Shown one piece after another: positions 5,952 to 11,172 of a DNA stretch of 11,172 bases. The position numbers were made by a program, and so were the translations under genes. Under the pieces are notes generated by a model. It was not told where the DNA came from. It was given only the letters and a program-made list of their open reading frames with translations, and did not search any database. How positions within the stretch are numbered: position 1 is the first letter of the stretch; every line of letters begins with the position of its first letter. The DNA is from UBA1372 sp964496075 (GTDB lineage Bacteria; Patescibacteriota; Microgenomatia; UBA12405): the NCBI GenBank assembly GCA_964496075.1, contig CAZBXB010000022.1, positions 1 through 11,172 of the forward strand, written 5' to 3'.

Positions 5952-5963
5952 TATAATAGACAA
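5952..5963 (+). promoter_or_regulatory. Leaderless promoter of radA
   Basis: TATAAT (5952-5957), then AGACAA, then ATG 5964. The spacing puts the expected transcription start on the A of the start codon. No Shine-Dalgarno sequence is present, and no convincing -35 element is visible at 17 bp. Confidence 0.7.
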
Positions 5964-7283
5964 ATGCCTAAGAAAAATGAAGAAGTGTTTGTTTGTAGTA
6001 ATTGCGGGACTGAATATGGTAAATGGCAGGGAAGGTGTGACGGATGTGGAGAATGGAATAGTTTGAAACAATTTAAGGTATCAAGGTCTACTTCGGCTCT
6101 GAGTCGAAAAATAGTGTCTGGAAAAATAGAAGTGGTGAATTTGGCCAAGATTGAGAAGATTGGCGATAGTGAAATGATATATAGCTCCCAAATAGCCGAA
6201 CTAGACAGAGTCTTGGGTAAAGGAATTGTACGGGGATCGGTCATACTTTTTGCAGGAGAACCGGGCATTGGTAAGAGTACACTTTTAACACAATCTGTTG
6301 GTAAGATAGGCGGGTTATATGTGGCTGGGGAAGAGTCGGGCGAGCAAGTTTTGATGCGGGTGAATAGGGTGGGGGTTGATGCCACCAAGATTGACGTCTT
6401 GGAAACTAATGATGTTGATAGGGTCATCGATTTTTTGGAGCAAAAGAAGAAAGATTATAAATTAGTAGTGGTGGATTCGATACAAATGATGGCCTCAGGT
6501 CAGATTGTGGGGGCGGCAGGATCGGTCAGTCAAATAAGAGAGAGTGCCTTTAGATTAATAGAAGTAGCCAAGAGACTAAAAGTGACAATAGTGATAATTG
6601 GCCATGTCACGAAAAAAGGGGATATAGCCGGACCGAAACTTTTGGAGCATATGGTTGATGTGGTATTAAGTTTTGAGGGAGAGAAAAACAGTCAGGTGCG
6701 ATTGGTAAGAGCTAAGAAGAACAGATTTGGAGGAGTGGATGAAATCGGACTGTTTAGAATGGGAGCCAAAGGACTGGAGGAAATTGATGGCAAAATTAAT
6801 TTGGCAGATGGAGACGAAAGTAGAGTAGGGGCGGTACTGTCAGTGGTAGTTGAGGGAAACAGGCCGATGCTTCTAGAGATGCAGGCATTGGTGACAGAGA
6901 GTTTTGGGCCATCACCAAAAAGGGTATTTAGAGGCATAGAGTTTAATAGGGGGCAATTACTGGTGGCGGTCTTACAGAAAAGTCTTAATGTGCCTTTATA
7001 TAAATACGATGTCTATGTAACCATAAGTGGAGGCATAAGTGTGCGTGACCCGGGGCTTGACTTGGCGGTGATAGCGGCCCTGTACTCTTCATACAAAAAC
7101 AAGGCATATGGCTTGTTTGGGAAAAATAGGCCGGTGTTTGTCGGAGAAGTGTCTTTATTGGGTGGAGTCAGAAAAGCATTTATGCAAGAAAAGAGACAGA
7201 AAGAGATAGAAAGGATGGGTATGGAAATAGTCAAAATTGGAGACGTGAGGGAATTAAAAAAATTTCTAAACCCTAAATCCTAA
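5964..7283 (+). CDS. radA: DNA repair protein RadA (Sms)
   Basis: RadA is a RecA-like, DnaB-type hexameric helicase that extends the displaced strand during homologous recombination and helps process branched intermediates. This 439-residue protein has the complete layout. A C4 zinc finger holds Cys11, Cys14, Cys25 and Cys28. Walker A is GEPGIGKS at 98-105 and Walker B is LVVVDS ending near 171-172. The RadA-specific KNRFG motif is at 252-256, followed by the Lon-protease-like C-terminal domain. Length is typical (about 450-460 in E. coli and B. subtilis). The start is set by the zinc-finger N-terminus and by TATAAT six bases upstream; there is no ribosome-binding site. The last residues, FLNPKS, and the stop codon are encoded inside a heptamer repeat, so the natural C-terminus may have been replaced. 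Confidence 0.97.
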   Translation: MPKKNEEVFVCSNCGTEYGKWQGRCDGCGEWNSLKQFKVSRSTSALSRKIVSGKIEVVNLAKIEKIGDSEMIYSSQIAELDRVLGKGIVRGSVILFAGEPGIGKSTLLTQSVGKIGGLYVAGEESGEQVLMRVNRVGVDATKIDVLETNDVDRVIDFLEQKKKDYKLVVVDSIQMMASGQIVGAAGSVSQIRESAFRLIEVAKRLKVTIVIIGHVTKKGDIAGPKLLEHMVDVVLSFEGEKNSQVRLVRAKKNRFGGVDEIGLFRMGAKGLEEIDGKINLADGDESRVGAVLSVVVEGNRPMLLEMQALVTESFGPSPKRVFRGIEFNRGQLLVAVLQKSLNVPLYKYDVYVTISGGISVRDPGLDLAVIAALYSSYKNKAYGLFGKNRPVFVGEVSLLGGVRKAFMQEKRQKEIERMGMEIVKIGDVRELKKFLNPKS

Positions 7284-7293
7284 ATTCTAAACA
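7266..7293 (+). repeat. Heptamer repeat CTAAAYY x4 at the radA 3' end
   Basis: CTAAACC, CTAAATC, CTAAATT and CTAAACA follow at 7266, 7273, 7280 and 7287 with exact 7-bp period. The radA stop codon (7281-7283) lies inside the third unit. The AT-rich sequence that follows (to about 7325) shows weaker 7-bp phasing. Confidence 0.85.
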
Positions 7294-7627
7294 ATTTTTT
7301 AAATTCAAAGTACCAAATAAAAATTCTGTGTTGATTTGGAAAAGAATTGTACGGTTGATGTACAAGTTTGTATATTGGTATATATAGATGTAGCCAGGAT
7401 TAGATTGATAGTGATTGTGGTGAAACTGGAAAAATGGAAAATTAAAGGTGATGATAGATGACTAAGATAAGTTTAAAAGAGTTTTCCACAAGAAGTTAAT
7501 AAAGAGTGAAGAGGTGTGTTTTTAGGTTTGAAAAGTGCAATATATATAAATATAGGCTACGCATTATAAAAGGGATAAAATAATATGGGATATAGACAAA
7601 ATAATGGCGAGGTGGTATATTTGGGAG

Positions 7628-7753
7628 ATGAGTAAAACAAACAAGAGGAAAATGGGTTTGTGGGAGAAATTATTCTCTAAAAGAAAGAGAGATGGATGGG
7701 CAGAGAGACAGATAAGACAAATGGCTAAAATTGGCGCAAGATTAGTACTTTAA
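7628..7753 (+). CDS. Possible small basic protein, 41 residues
   Basis: ATG 7628 opens a 41-residue frame beginning MSKTNKRKMGLWEK and ending MAKIGARLVL. It is strongly basic, rich in Lys and Arg, with an amphipathic-looking second half and no membrane segment. A 16-residue ORF (7585-7635, MGYRQNNGEVVYLGDE) overlaps its start: the ATG of this frame and the TAA of the upstream one share ATGAGTAA, an arrangement suited to translational coupling. GGGAG lies too close to the ATG to be an ordinary ribosome-binding site. I recognise no family. It could be a chance ORF in a spacer; the amino-acid make-up is only mildly protein-like. Confidence 0.3.
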   Translation: MSKTNKRKMGLWEKLFSKRKRDGWAERQIRQMAKIGARLVL

Positions 7754-7764
7754 CCTTAAAAAAT

Positions 7765-7824
7765 AAAGAAACATCGTTAGCGATATTCGATTTGCAGGTG
7801 GAACACGTCTAATAATGTTTCTTT
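7765..7824 (+). ncRNA. Structured element upstream of rho
   Basis: AAAGAAACAT (7765-7774) pairs perfectly with ATGTTTCTTT (7815-7824). The 40 nt between hold a small hairpin, ATCG-TTAG-CGAT, and possibly GTG/CAC, giving a three-way-junction look. No T tract follows directly on the forward strand. On the reverse strand an ATTTTTT run follows the stem. It may be a weak terminator for upstream transcripts or a small structured RNA. Rho itself starts downstream of it, so it is unlikely to be a rho leader. Confidence 0.35.
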
Positions 7825-7845
7825 CTAAAAAATAATTCTTTTAAA

Positions 7846-7857
7846 TATAATTGTCAA
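7846..7857 (+). promoter_or_regulatory. Leaderless-type promoter of rho
   Basis: TATAAT (7846-7851), TGTCAA, then GTG 7858. This is the third copy in the window of a TATAAT-N6-start layout, with similar spacer bases (AGACAA, TGACAT, TGTCAA). It supports the GTG at 7858 as transcript start and possibly as the rho start codon. Confidence 0.6.
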
Positions 7858-9180
7858 GTGGATAGTATTGAGAGTAGTAGAGGGGGCAGGTCTACTACTC
7901 TTGATAGTGAGTATTTGACAAAAAAGCTTAATCTGATAAACTTTTTTAGTTGTTCCCCCTTTCAATATATGGTTTCAAGTAAGAAAAATTCCGTAAAACA
8001 GGTAGTTAAAAACAGGGTTGAGATGGTAAAACCGGTGGTAGAAGAAGCCAGTAAGACGTCAGTTGGCTCGATTGTTGGTTATCTGGATATAATGCCTGAT
8101 AGTCAGGGCTTTGTCCGACCTAATTTTGTGCCAAACAGTAAAGATGCTTATATCCCAAGTTCACAAATAAGAAGACTTAATCTGCGATATGGTGACCTGA
8201 TAACAGGCTTTGCCAGACCGCCCAGGCGTGATGAAAAGAACTGGGGTATGGTGAGAATAGACAAAGTTAATGGCGACAGCTTAGATAAACTAAAAAATAG
8301 GCCAGACTTTAAAGATTTAGTGCCAATATATCCTGAAGAATTGGTGACTTTGGAGACTGACAGCGACATATTGTCAACCCGAATAATAGACTTGTTTTCA
8401 CCGGTTGGGTTTGGCCAAAGAGGTATGGTGGTATCGCCACCTAAGGCCGGTAAAACGATTTTACTAAAAGAAATAGCAGCCGGAGTAGCAAAGAACTACC
8501 CTGATGTACATTTGATGGCAGTCTTGGTAGGGGAGAGACCGGAGGAAGTGACAGATATGCAAAGATTTATCAAAGGAGAAGTAATAGCTTCCAGCTTTGA
8601 CCAGAAACCGGAAGACCAGACCAGAGCGGCTGAAATTGCAATTGAGCGCGCTAAAAGATTGGTAGAAATGGGCAGGGATGTGTTTATAGTATTTGATTCA
8701 ATTACCAGGTTGGCCAGAGCCTACAACTTGGCCATACCAACTTCGGGTAGGACATTATCAGGTGGTTTTGATCCGGCAGCCTTGTATCCTTCTAAAAAAT
8801 TCTTTGGGGCGGCCAGAAATATTGAGCATGGTGGCTCATTGACTATAATTGGGACGGCTTTGGTAGATACAGGTTCAAAAATGGATGATCTTATCTTTGA
8901 AGAGTTTAAGGGAACCGGTAATATGGAGCTATGGTTAAATAGAGATTTGGCGGAAAGAAGGATATTTCCAGCTTTTGATTTGAATAAGTCGGGAACCAGA
9001 AAAGAAGAGTTATTGTTGGATGAGGCTAGATTAAAAGCATCGGTACAAATCAGAAGAATGATGGATGCGNNNNNNNNNNTTGGCAATAATACCAGTGATT
9101 CGAGTATGGCAATAATAGAGCAAATGAGAAAGACGAAAGGAAATAGTGACTTTATGGCTAAGCTTAACAAGGCGAAATAA
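7858..9180 (+). CDS. rho: Transcription termination factor Rho
   Basis: Rho is the hexameric RNA-dependent ATPase/translocase that ends transcription of untranslated RNA. Seen in order, with residues from GTG 7858: a cold-shock-type RNA-binding domain with SQGFVRPNF and DAYIPSSQIRRLNLRYGD, Walker A PPKAGKT (194-200), Walker B VFIVFDSITRLARA (Asp280), the Q-loop around GRTLSGGFDPAALYPSKKFF, and the R-loop GTGNMEL. The helical N-terminal Rho_N subdomain seems to be missing. The start is uncertain. GTG 7858 (440 residues) has the leaderless -10 element. ATG 7969 (403 residues) begins MVSSKKNS nearer the domain and has its own possible promoter. Ten N at 9070-9079 hide three to four residues near the C-terminus, but the frame continues and ends with a normal MRKTKGNSDFM tail, so the gap size is about right. 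Confidence 0.96.
   Translation: MDSIESSRGGRSTTLDSEYLTKKLNLINFFSCSPFQYMVSSKKNSVKQVVKNRVEMVKPVVEEASKTSVGSIVGYLDIMPDSQGFVRPNFVPNSKDAYIPSSQIRRLNLRYGDLITGFARPPRRDEKNWGMVRIDKVNGDSLDKLKNRPDFKDLVPIYPEELVTLETDSDILSTRIIDLFSPVGFGQRGMVVSPPKAGKTILLKEIAAGVAKNYPDVHLMAVLVGERPEEVTDMQRFIKGEVIASSFDQKPEDQTRAAEIAIERAKRLVEMGRDVFIVFDSITRLARAYNLAIPTSGRTLSGGFDPAALYPSKKFFGAARNIEHGGSLTIIGTALVDTGSKMDDLIFEEFKGTGNMELWLNRDLAERRIFPAFDLNKSGTRKEELLLDEARLKASVQIRRMMDAXXXXGNNTSDSSMAIIEQMRKTKGNSDFMAKLNKAK
7868..7904 (+). promoter_or_regulatory. Strong hairpin at the 5' end of rho
   Basis: GAGAGTAGTAGA-type left arm (7868-7881) and right arm (7891-7904) form 11 consecutive Watson-Crick pairs plus flanking wobbles, with a G-rich loop, GGGGGCAGG. 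A CCCCC run at 7955-7959, just before ATG 7969, could pair with the GGGGG of the loop. If transcription starts at 7858 this hairpin lies in the extreme 5' end of the mRNA and could control access to ATG 7969. It could instead be a protein-bound operator. Confidence 0.55.
7915..7942 (+). promoter_or_regulatory. Possible second rho promoter
   Basis: A perfect -35 hexamer TTGACA (7915-7920) stands 16 bp from TAAACT (7937-7942). Transcription would begin near 7949, giving a 20-nt leader before ATG 7969. That leader has CCCCC and no Shine-Dalgarno sequence. The -10 match is modest, so this is weaker than the TATAAT at 7846. Confidence 0.35.
9070..9079. other. Assembly gap (10 N) within rho
   Basis: Ten unknown bases. 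The flanking Rho sequence (RRMMDA before, NNTSDSSMAIIEQMRKTK after) fits the family with only a few residues missing. Unlike the gap at 3528, there is no sign of foreign sequence here. Confidence 0.95.
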
Positions 9181-9183
9181 GAA

Positions 9184-10296
9184 ATGATTAAAATTCAAAA
9201 TCCAAAACTTAGACAGGTTTGGAAACAAATAGAAGAAGAATATGGTTTGATGGTGAAGTTTGGCGATGAACAGTTGAAGTTTTTGGTATGGGTGGGTAGA
9301 AGCTTGTTTGGCTGGACAGAATGGATAAAAAGGGAAGTGTCAAGGTTGATGTATAGACAGAGAGGCAGGTTTTCGTCCGGCTTTATACATGCAACTATGG
9401 CAGTACTGGCATTTTTGGCAATAACTTTTTCATCTAAGGTAGAAAGCTTGATTGCGGCTGATGACACTAAGGCAAGTGATAATTTGATGCTTTTAAGTAT
9501 CAGAGAGACAAGCGCGGATACATTGATTTCGGACCTACCAAAAGGCGAGACAAGTGAATATAGAGTACAGGAAGGAGAGACAGTGTCGTCAATTGCCGAT
9601 AGATTTGGGGTTAGTGTCGATACGATAGTCTGGGACAATAATCTTAAATCGGTAGATGCGATTAAGGTTGGCCAAATATTGACAATACTACCGGTAAGTG
9701 GAATCAGGTATAACGTCAAAAGGGGAGAGACGGTTAATTCGATAGCTAAAAAGCATGGTGTGGATGCCCAGAATATAGTCGACTATCCTTTTAATTCATT
9801 TACCAACGATGAGACTTTTGGCTTGATGGCGGGACAGGAAATTATGATTCCAAATGGAATCAGACCTAAGGAAGTGGCCACCAAGGCTTATGTAGCTCAG
9901 ACAGTGGCGCCAATACCGGGAGTGGTGGGCGAGGGTAATTTTATGTGGCCAACGGCAGGAAGGATTAGTCAGAATTATTCCTGGTACCATCAGGCAGTCG
10001 ATATTGCCAACAAAGATGGGCCAATTATAGTAGCCTCGCAAGGGGGAACGGTGACGACAGTGGCACTAAATTCAGGTGGTTATGGAAACTATGTAGTAGT
10101 TGATCATGGCAATGGTTATAGTACTTTATATGCTCATTTGAGGACAGGCTCGATTATAGTTAGTTTGGGACAAAAGGTGAGTCAGGGACAGGGGCTGGGA
10201 ACAATGGGAAGCACGGGAAGGTCAACCGGTGTGCATTTGCATTTTGAGATTATTACGAGTGCGGGCAAGCTAAATCCGTTGGTACTGTTGAAGTGA
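9184..10296 (+). CDS. LysM-domain M23 family peptidase (peptidoglycan endopeptidase)
   Basis: This 370-residue protein probably cuts peptide cross-links in the cell wall. A cytoplasmic N-terminal region of about 60 residues leads to one membrane segment (about 66-83, ATMAVLAFLAITF), placing the rest outside the membrane. Two LysM peptidoglycan-binding repeats follow (about 125-170 and 174-223, each with EGETVSSIA or RGETVNSIA). The C-terminal M23 LytM-type domain has His269/Asp273 (HQAVD), His318 (AHLR) and the HLHFE motif (His351, His353), so the zinc-binding and catalytic residues are complete and it should be active. It starts 3 bp after the rho stop without a strong ribosome-binding site, so cotranscription and coupling with rho are likely. 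Its first codons lie in a period-7 AT-rich run, and its stop codon lies inside a 26-bp perfect palindrome. Confidence 0.93.
   Translation: MIKIQNPKLRQVWKQIEEEYGLMVKFGDEQLKFLVWVGRSLFGWTEWIKREVSRLMYRQRGRFSSGFIHATMAVLAFLAITFSSKVESLIAADDTKASDNLMLLSIRETSADTLISDLPKGETSEYRVQEGETVSSIADRFGVSVDTIVWDNNLKSVDAIKVGQILTILPVSGIRYNVKRGETVNSIAKKHGVDAQNIVDYPFNSFTNDETFGLMAGQEIMIPNGIRPKEVATKAYVAQTVAPIPGVVGEGNFMWPTAGRISQNYSWYHQAVDIANKDGPIIVASQGGTVTTVALNSGGYGNYVVVDHGNGYSTLYAHLRTGSIIVSLGQKVSQGQGLGTMGSTGRSTGVHLHFEIITSAGKLNPLVLLK
9190..9210 (+). repeat. Short period-7 run at the start of the M23 gene
   Basis: AAAATTC, AAAATCC and AAAACTT follow each other at 9190, 9197 and 9204. They encode KIQNPKL of the N-terminus. 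Only the AAAA part is kept in the third unit, so this may be chance in AT-rich DNA. It resembles the heptamers at the radA end (both encode an NPK triplet). Confidence 0.4.
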
Positions 10297-10311
10297 CTAG
10301 TCACTTCAACA
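10286..10311. repeat. 26-bp perfect palindrome at the M23 gene end
   Basis: TGTTGAAGTGACT followed by its exact reverse complement, centred between 10298 and 10299 in ACTAGT. It contains the last codons and TGA stop (10294-10296) of the peptidase gene. No T tract follows, so it is not a standard terminator. It forms the left edge of the S23 cassette. Confidence 0.9.
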
Positions 10312-10313
10312 AG

Positions 10314-10341
10314 TAATTAGGAATTAGTAATTAGGAATTAG
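10314..10341 (+). repeat. Left heptamer array (TAATTAG/GAATTAG x4)
   Basis: TAATTAG, GAATTAG, TAATTAG and GAATTAG at 10314, 10321, 10328 and 10335, exact 7-bp period. It overlaps the stop codon end of the reverse-strand S23 gene at 10338. The 11-mer TAATTAGGAAT inside it also occurs twice in the 23S gene (2817 and 2891). Confidence 0.9.
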
Positions 10342-10715
10342 GAAGATTGTTTATGTTTTTTTGTAGAGCGAATTAACCCATTAATGAGCCTTTCACAATC
10401 TTTACTAAGATTCCAGATACTCTTTATTGATTTGTTTCCTGTATATTTAAGATCTTTGGATAACAAGAGAAAATTTTGAACTTCTTTTAAAGAACCACGA
10501 GCCTGAAAGTAAAAATGGGTTTTATCGGCAAAGGTAAATCGACCAAAACCTTCTGCTAAATTGGCAGTAACAGAAGAAGCTGCACGTCTAAGTTGATCAA
10601 TAACTCCAAATCTCTCGGATTTTGGAAAATTCTTAGTTAGTTGATAGACGAGAATGGCAAGTTTGTGACCATATTTCCATGCATCTAGTTGGTAAAAATC
10701 TATTATCTTTTTCAT
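10338..10715 (-). CDS. S23-family four-helix-bundle protein (23S rRNA-intervening-sequence protein)
   Basis: This 125-residue protein has the family signature in full: DAWKYGHKLAILVYQLTKNFP, an FGVIDQLRRAASSVTANLAEGFGR core, then ARGSLKEVQNFLLLSKDL. The family (TIGR02436/PF05635) was named from ORFs within 23S intervening sequences of Leptospira and others; members form pentamers of four-helix bundles and share the fold of Avd, the accessory protein of diversity-generating retroelements. Its biochemical role is unknown. Here the gene is not in an rRNA gene but in a convergent intergenic slot, framed by inverted heptamer arrays and a 10-bp direct repeat. ATG 10715 is preceded by ACTAAAAA with no ribosome-binding site. 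No reverse transcriptase or template repeat is visible nearby. Family certain, function and mobility open. Confidence 0.92.
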   Translation of the reverse strand: MKKIIDFYQLDAWKYGHKLAILVYQLTKNFPKSERFGVIDQLRRAASSVTANLAEGFGRFTFADKTHFYFQARGSLKEVQNFLLLSKDLKYTGNKSIKSIWNLSKDCERLINGLIRSTKKHKQSS

Positions 10716-10723
10716 TTTTTAGT

Positions 10724-10758
10724 TGCACTAGTTACTAATTACTATTTACTAGTGACTA
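10724..10758 (+). repeat. Right heptamer array (NNNACTA x5)
   Basis: TGCACTA, GTTACTA, ATTACTA, TTTACTA and GTGACTA at 10724, 10731, 10738, 10745 and 10752, exact 7-bp period. On the reverse strand the units read TAGTAAT, TAGTAAA and TAGTCAC, similar to the TAGGAAT units on the other side of the S23 gene. The final unit contains the stop codon (CTA on this strand, 10756-10758) of the next gene. Confidence 0.85.
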
Positions 10759-11172
10759 GTTTATAATCCACCAGTTGATATCCAGATTGTCGGTTAAGGG
10801 GTTGTCGATGGCGATGGTGAAGTAGGAAGAATCTCCAACAACTTTGTTTTTGACATAGACGACTTGATTTTGGGTAGAGCCGTTGGGGGTGAGGTAGACC
10901 ATAGAATCTTGGGTTATTTTGTGGTTGTAAATAACCAGTTCGGTTTTGCCGGTAGGTAGGGTAGCGACACCGGCGGTGGCGTTGGTTTCGAGCTGAGCAG
11001 AGGTGGTGGCCAGATCGGCAAATCCAGCTTCGGCAATGGTAGTAGCTGAGGCGGTGGCAACTTGGAAGTTTGAAGCTTTGACAGTATCGGCAGTCAGTGT
11101 TCCCGAGATTGAAGCGTCGACGGCTTCGATGGTATTGGCCATAAGGGAACCGGCAAAGGAGGCATTTTGGGC
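10756..11172 (-). CDS. C-terminal part of a large surface/fibre-like protein (partial)
   Basis: The frame is open from the window edge to a TAG stop at 10756, giving at least 138 residues. The internal Met at 11142 is not a likely start because the upstream codons (AQNASFAGSL) continue in the same style. The visible part is rich in Ala, Thr, Ser and Val with short repeats such as ISGTLTADTVKASNFQV, as in beta-helical or fibre shafts. It ends with a compact domain, LVIYNHKITQDSMVYLTP...YVKNKVVGDSSYFTIAID, closing in INWWIIN. Similar tails end many large extracellular proteins in CPR genomes and some phage tail fibres. A role in attachment to a host cell is a guess. The stop codon lies in the heptamer array, and the gene converges on the peptidase gene. 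Confidence 0.7.
   Translation of the reverse strand, partial: AQNASFAGSLMANTIEAVDASISGTLTADTVKASNFQVATASATTIAEAGFADLATTSAQLETNATAGVATLPTGKTELVIYNHKITQDSMVYLTPNGSTQNQVVYVKNKVVGDSSYFTIAIDNPLTDNLDINWWIIN

Larger units (their letters stand above)
5640..5963. other. Divergent intergenic region between DUF3800 and radA
   Basis: This 324-bp spacer has no convincing gene. It holds the two divergent leaderless promoters at its edges, a short inverted repeat GTCTT/AAGAC (5701-5715), three phased GTTACA boxes (5738-5765) and a TATATAAAAT stretch near 5790. A 6+4-bp hairpin (CTTCAA..CACT / AGTG..TTGAAG, about 5815-5848) and a TACTTAC/GTAAGTA pair are also present. An unannotated small RNA cannot be excluded. 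Confidence 0.5.
7284..7857. other. Low-density spacer between radA and rho
   Basis: About 570 bp that is AT-rich and without a well-supported gene. It contains the end of a heptamer run, a 6-bp hairpin TTGTAC/GTACAA at 7347-7365, two small overlapping ORFs (7585-7635 and 7628-7753), a long-range 10-bp stem (7765-7824) and the rho -10 element (7846-7851). The middle part, about 7370-7580, has many short stops in all forward frames and shows nothing I can name. Confidence 0.6.
10292..10760. mobile_element. Putative S23 cassette bounded by 10-bp direct repeats
   Basis: The 10-mer AGTGACTAGT is present at 10292-10301 and again at 10751-10760, like a target-site duplication. Just inside it are heptamer runs in inverted orientation (TAATTAG/GAATTAG reading rightwards on the left, and on the reverse strand TAGTAAT/TAGTAAA reading leftwards on the right). 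A single S23-family gene fills the middle. Removing 459 bp and keeping one 10-mer leaves the peptidase stop TGA directly followed by CTA, the reverse-strand stop of the surface-protein gene. No transposase is present inside. Mobility is an inference from these edges. Confidence 0.5.

Noticed and set aside
10294..10296. TGA recoded as glycine, as in some CPR lineages
   Set aside because: TGA ends the peptidase gene right after the complete M23 domain, and no in-frame TGA occurs within the other core genes.
10286..10311. 26-bp palindrome as a bidirectional intrinsic terminator
   Set aside because: Neither side has a T tract next to the stem; its link to the cassette edge is a better explanation.
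10338..10715. Diversity-generating retroelement, because S23 resembles Avd
   Set aside because: No reverse transcriptase, template repeat or variable repeat is visible; the adjacent surface-protein tail has no matching repeat copy in the window.
10314..10758. CRISPR array around the S23 gene
   Set aside because: Units are 7 bp, contiguous and without spacers, and there are no cas genes.

Overview
The window looks like a piece of a Candidate Phyla Radiation (Patescibacteria) genome, probably Microgenomates-like. I infer this from three things: an AT-rich, streamlined gene set, a 23S rRNA gene broken by several group I introns with LAGLIDADG homing-endonuclease genes, and a large surface-protein tail ending in -NWWIIN. 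TGA is used as a normal stop (10294-10296), so the Gracilibacteria/SR1 code is not in use. The exact lineage cannot be fixed from the sequence alone.

Layout. Positions 1-3030 hold the 3' part of a 23S rRNA gene. It is split by the 3' end of one group I intron (E. coli site about 1923), a complete intron at site 2500 with a two-motif LAGLIDADG gene, and a complete intron near site 2604 with a single-motif, I-CreI-like LAGLIDADG gene. A 5S rRNA gene and an intrinsic terminator follow. Next come a gene for a multi-domain ribosomal S1-like protein, whose 5' part is corrupted by an apparent scaffolding error, a reverse-strand DUF3800 gene, radA, a 570-bp low-density spacer with one possible 41-residue ORF, rho, and a LysM/M23 peptidoglycan hydrolase gene 3 bp after rho. 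The window closes with a reverse-strand S23 four-helix-bundle gene inside a repeat-bounded cassette and the 3' end of a reverse-strand surface-protein gene that runs off the edge.

How it fits together. rRNA, S1-like protein, RadA and Rho are information-processing housekeeping genes, and the M23 protein and the surface-protein tail belong to the cell envelope. Three genes (DUF3800, radA, rho) share an unusual start architecture: TATAAT, exactly six bases, then ATG or GTG, which predicts leaderless mRNAs.

The most interesting unexplained layer is a set of period-7 repeats. They occur in intron 3, at the 3' end of radA, possibly at the start of the M23 gene, and in inverted orientation on both sides of the S23 gene. 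The S23 cassette is also framed by a 10-bp direct repeat, and removing it leaves two convergent genes with abutting stop codons. The 11-mer TAATTAGGAAT found beside the S23 gene also occurs twice in an expanded part of the 23S 3' domain, a possible link because S23 proteins were first found in 23S intervening sequences.
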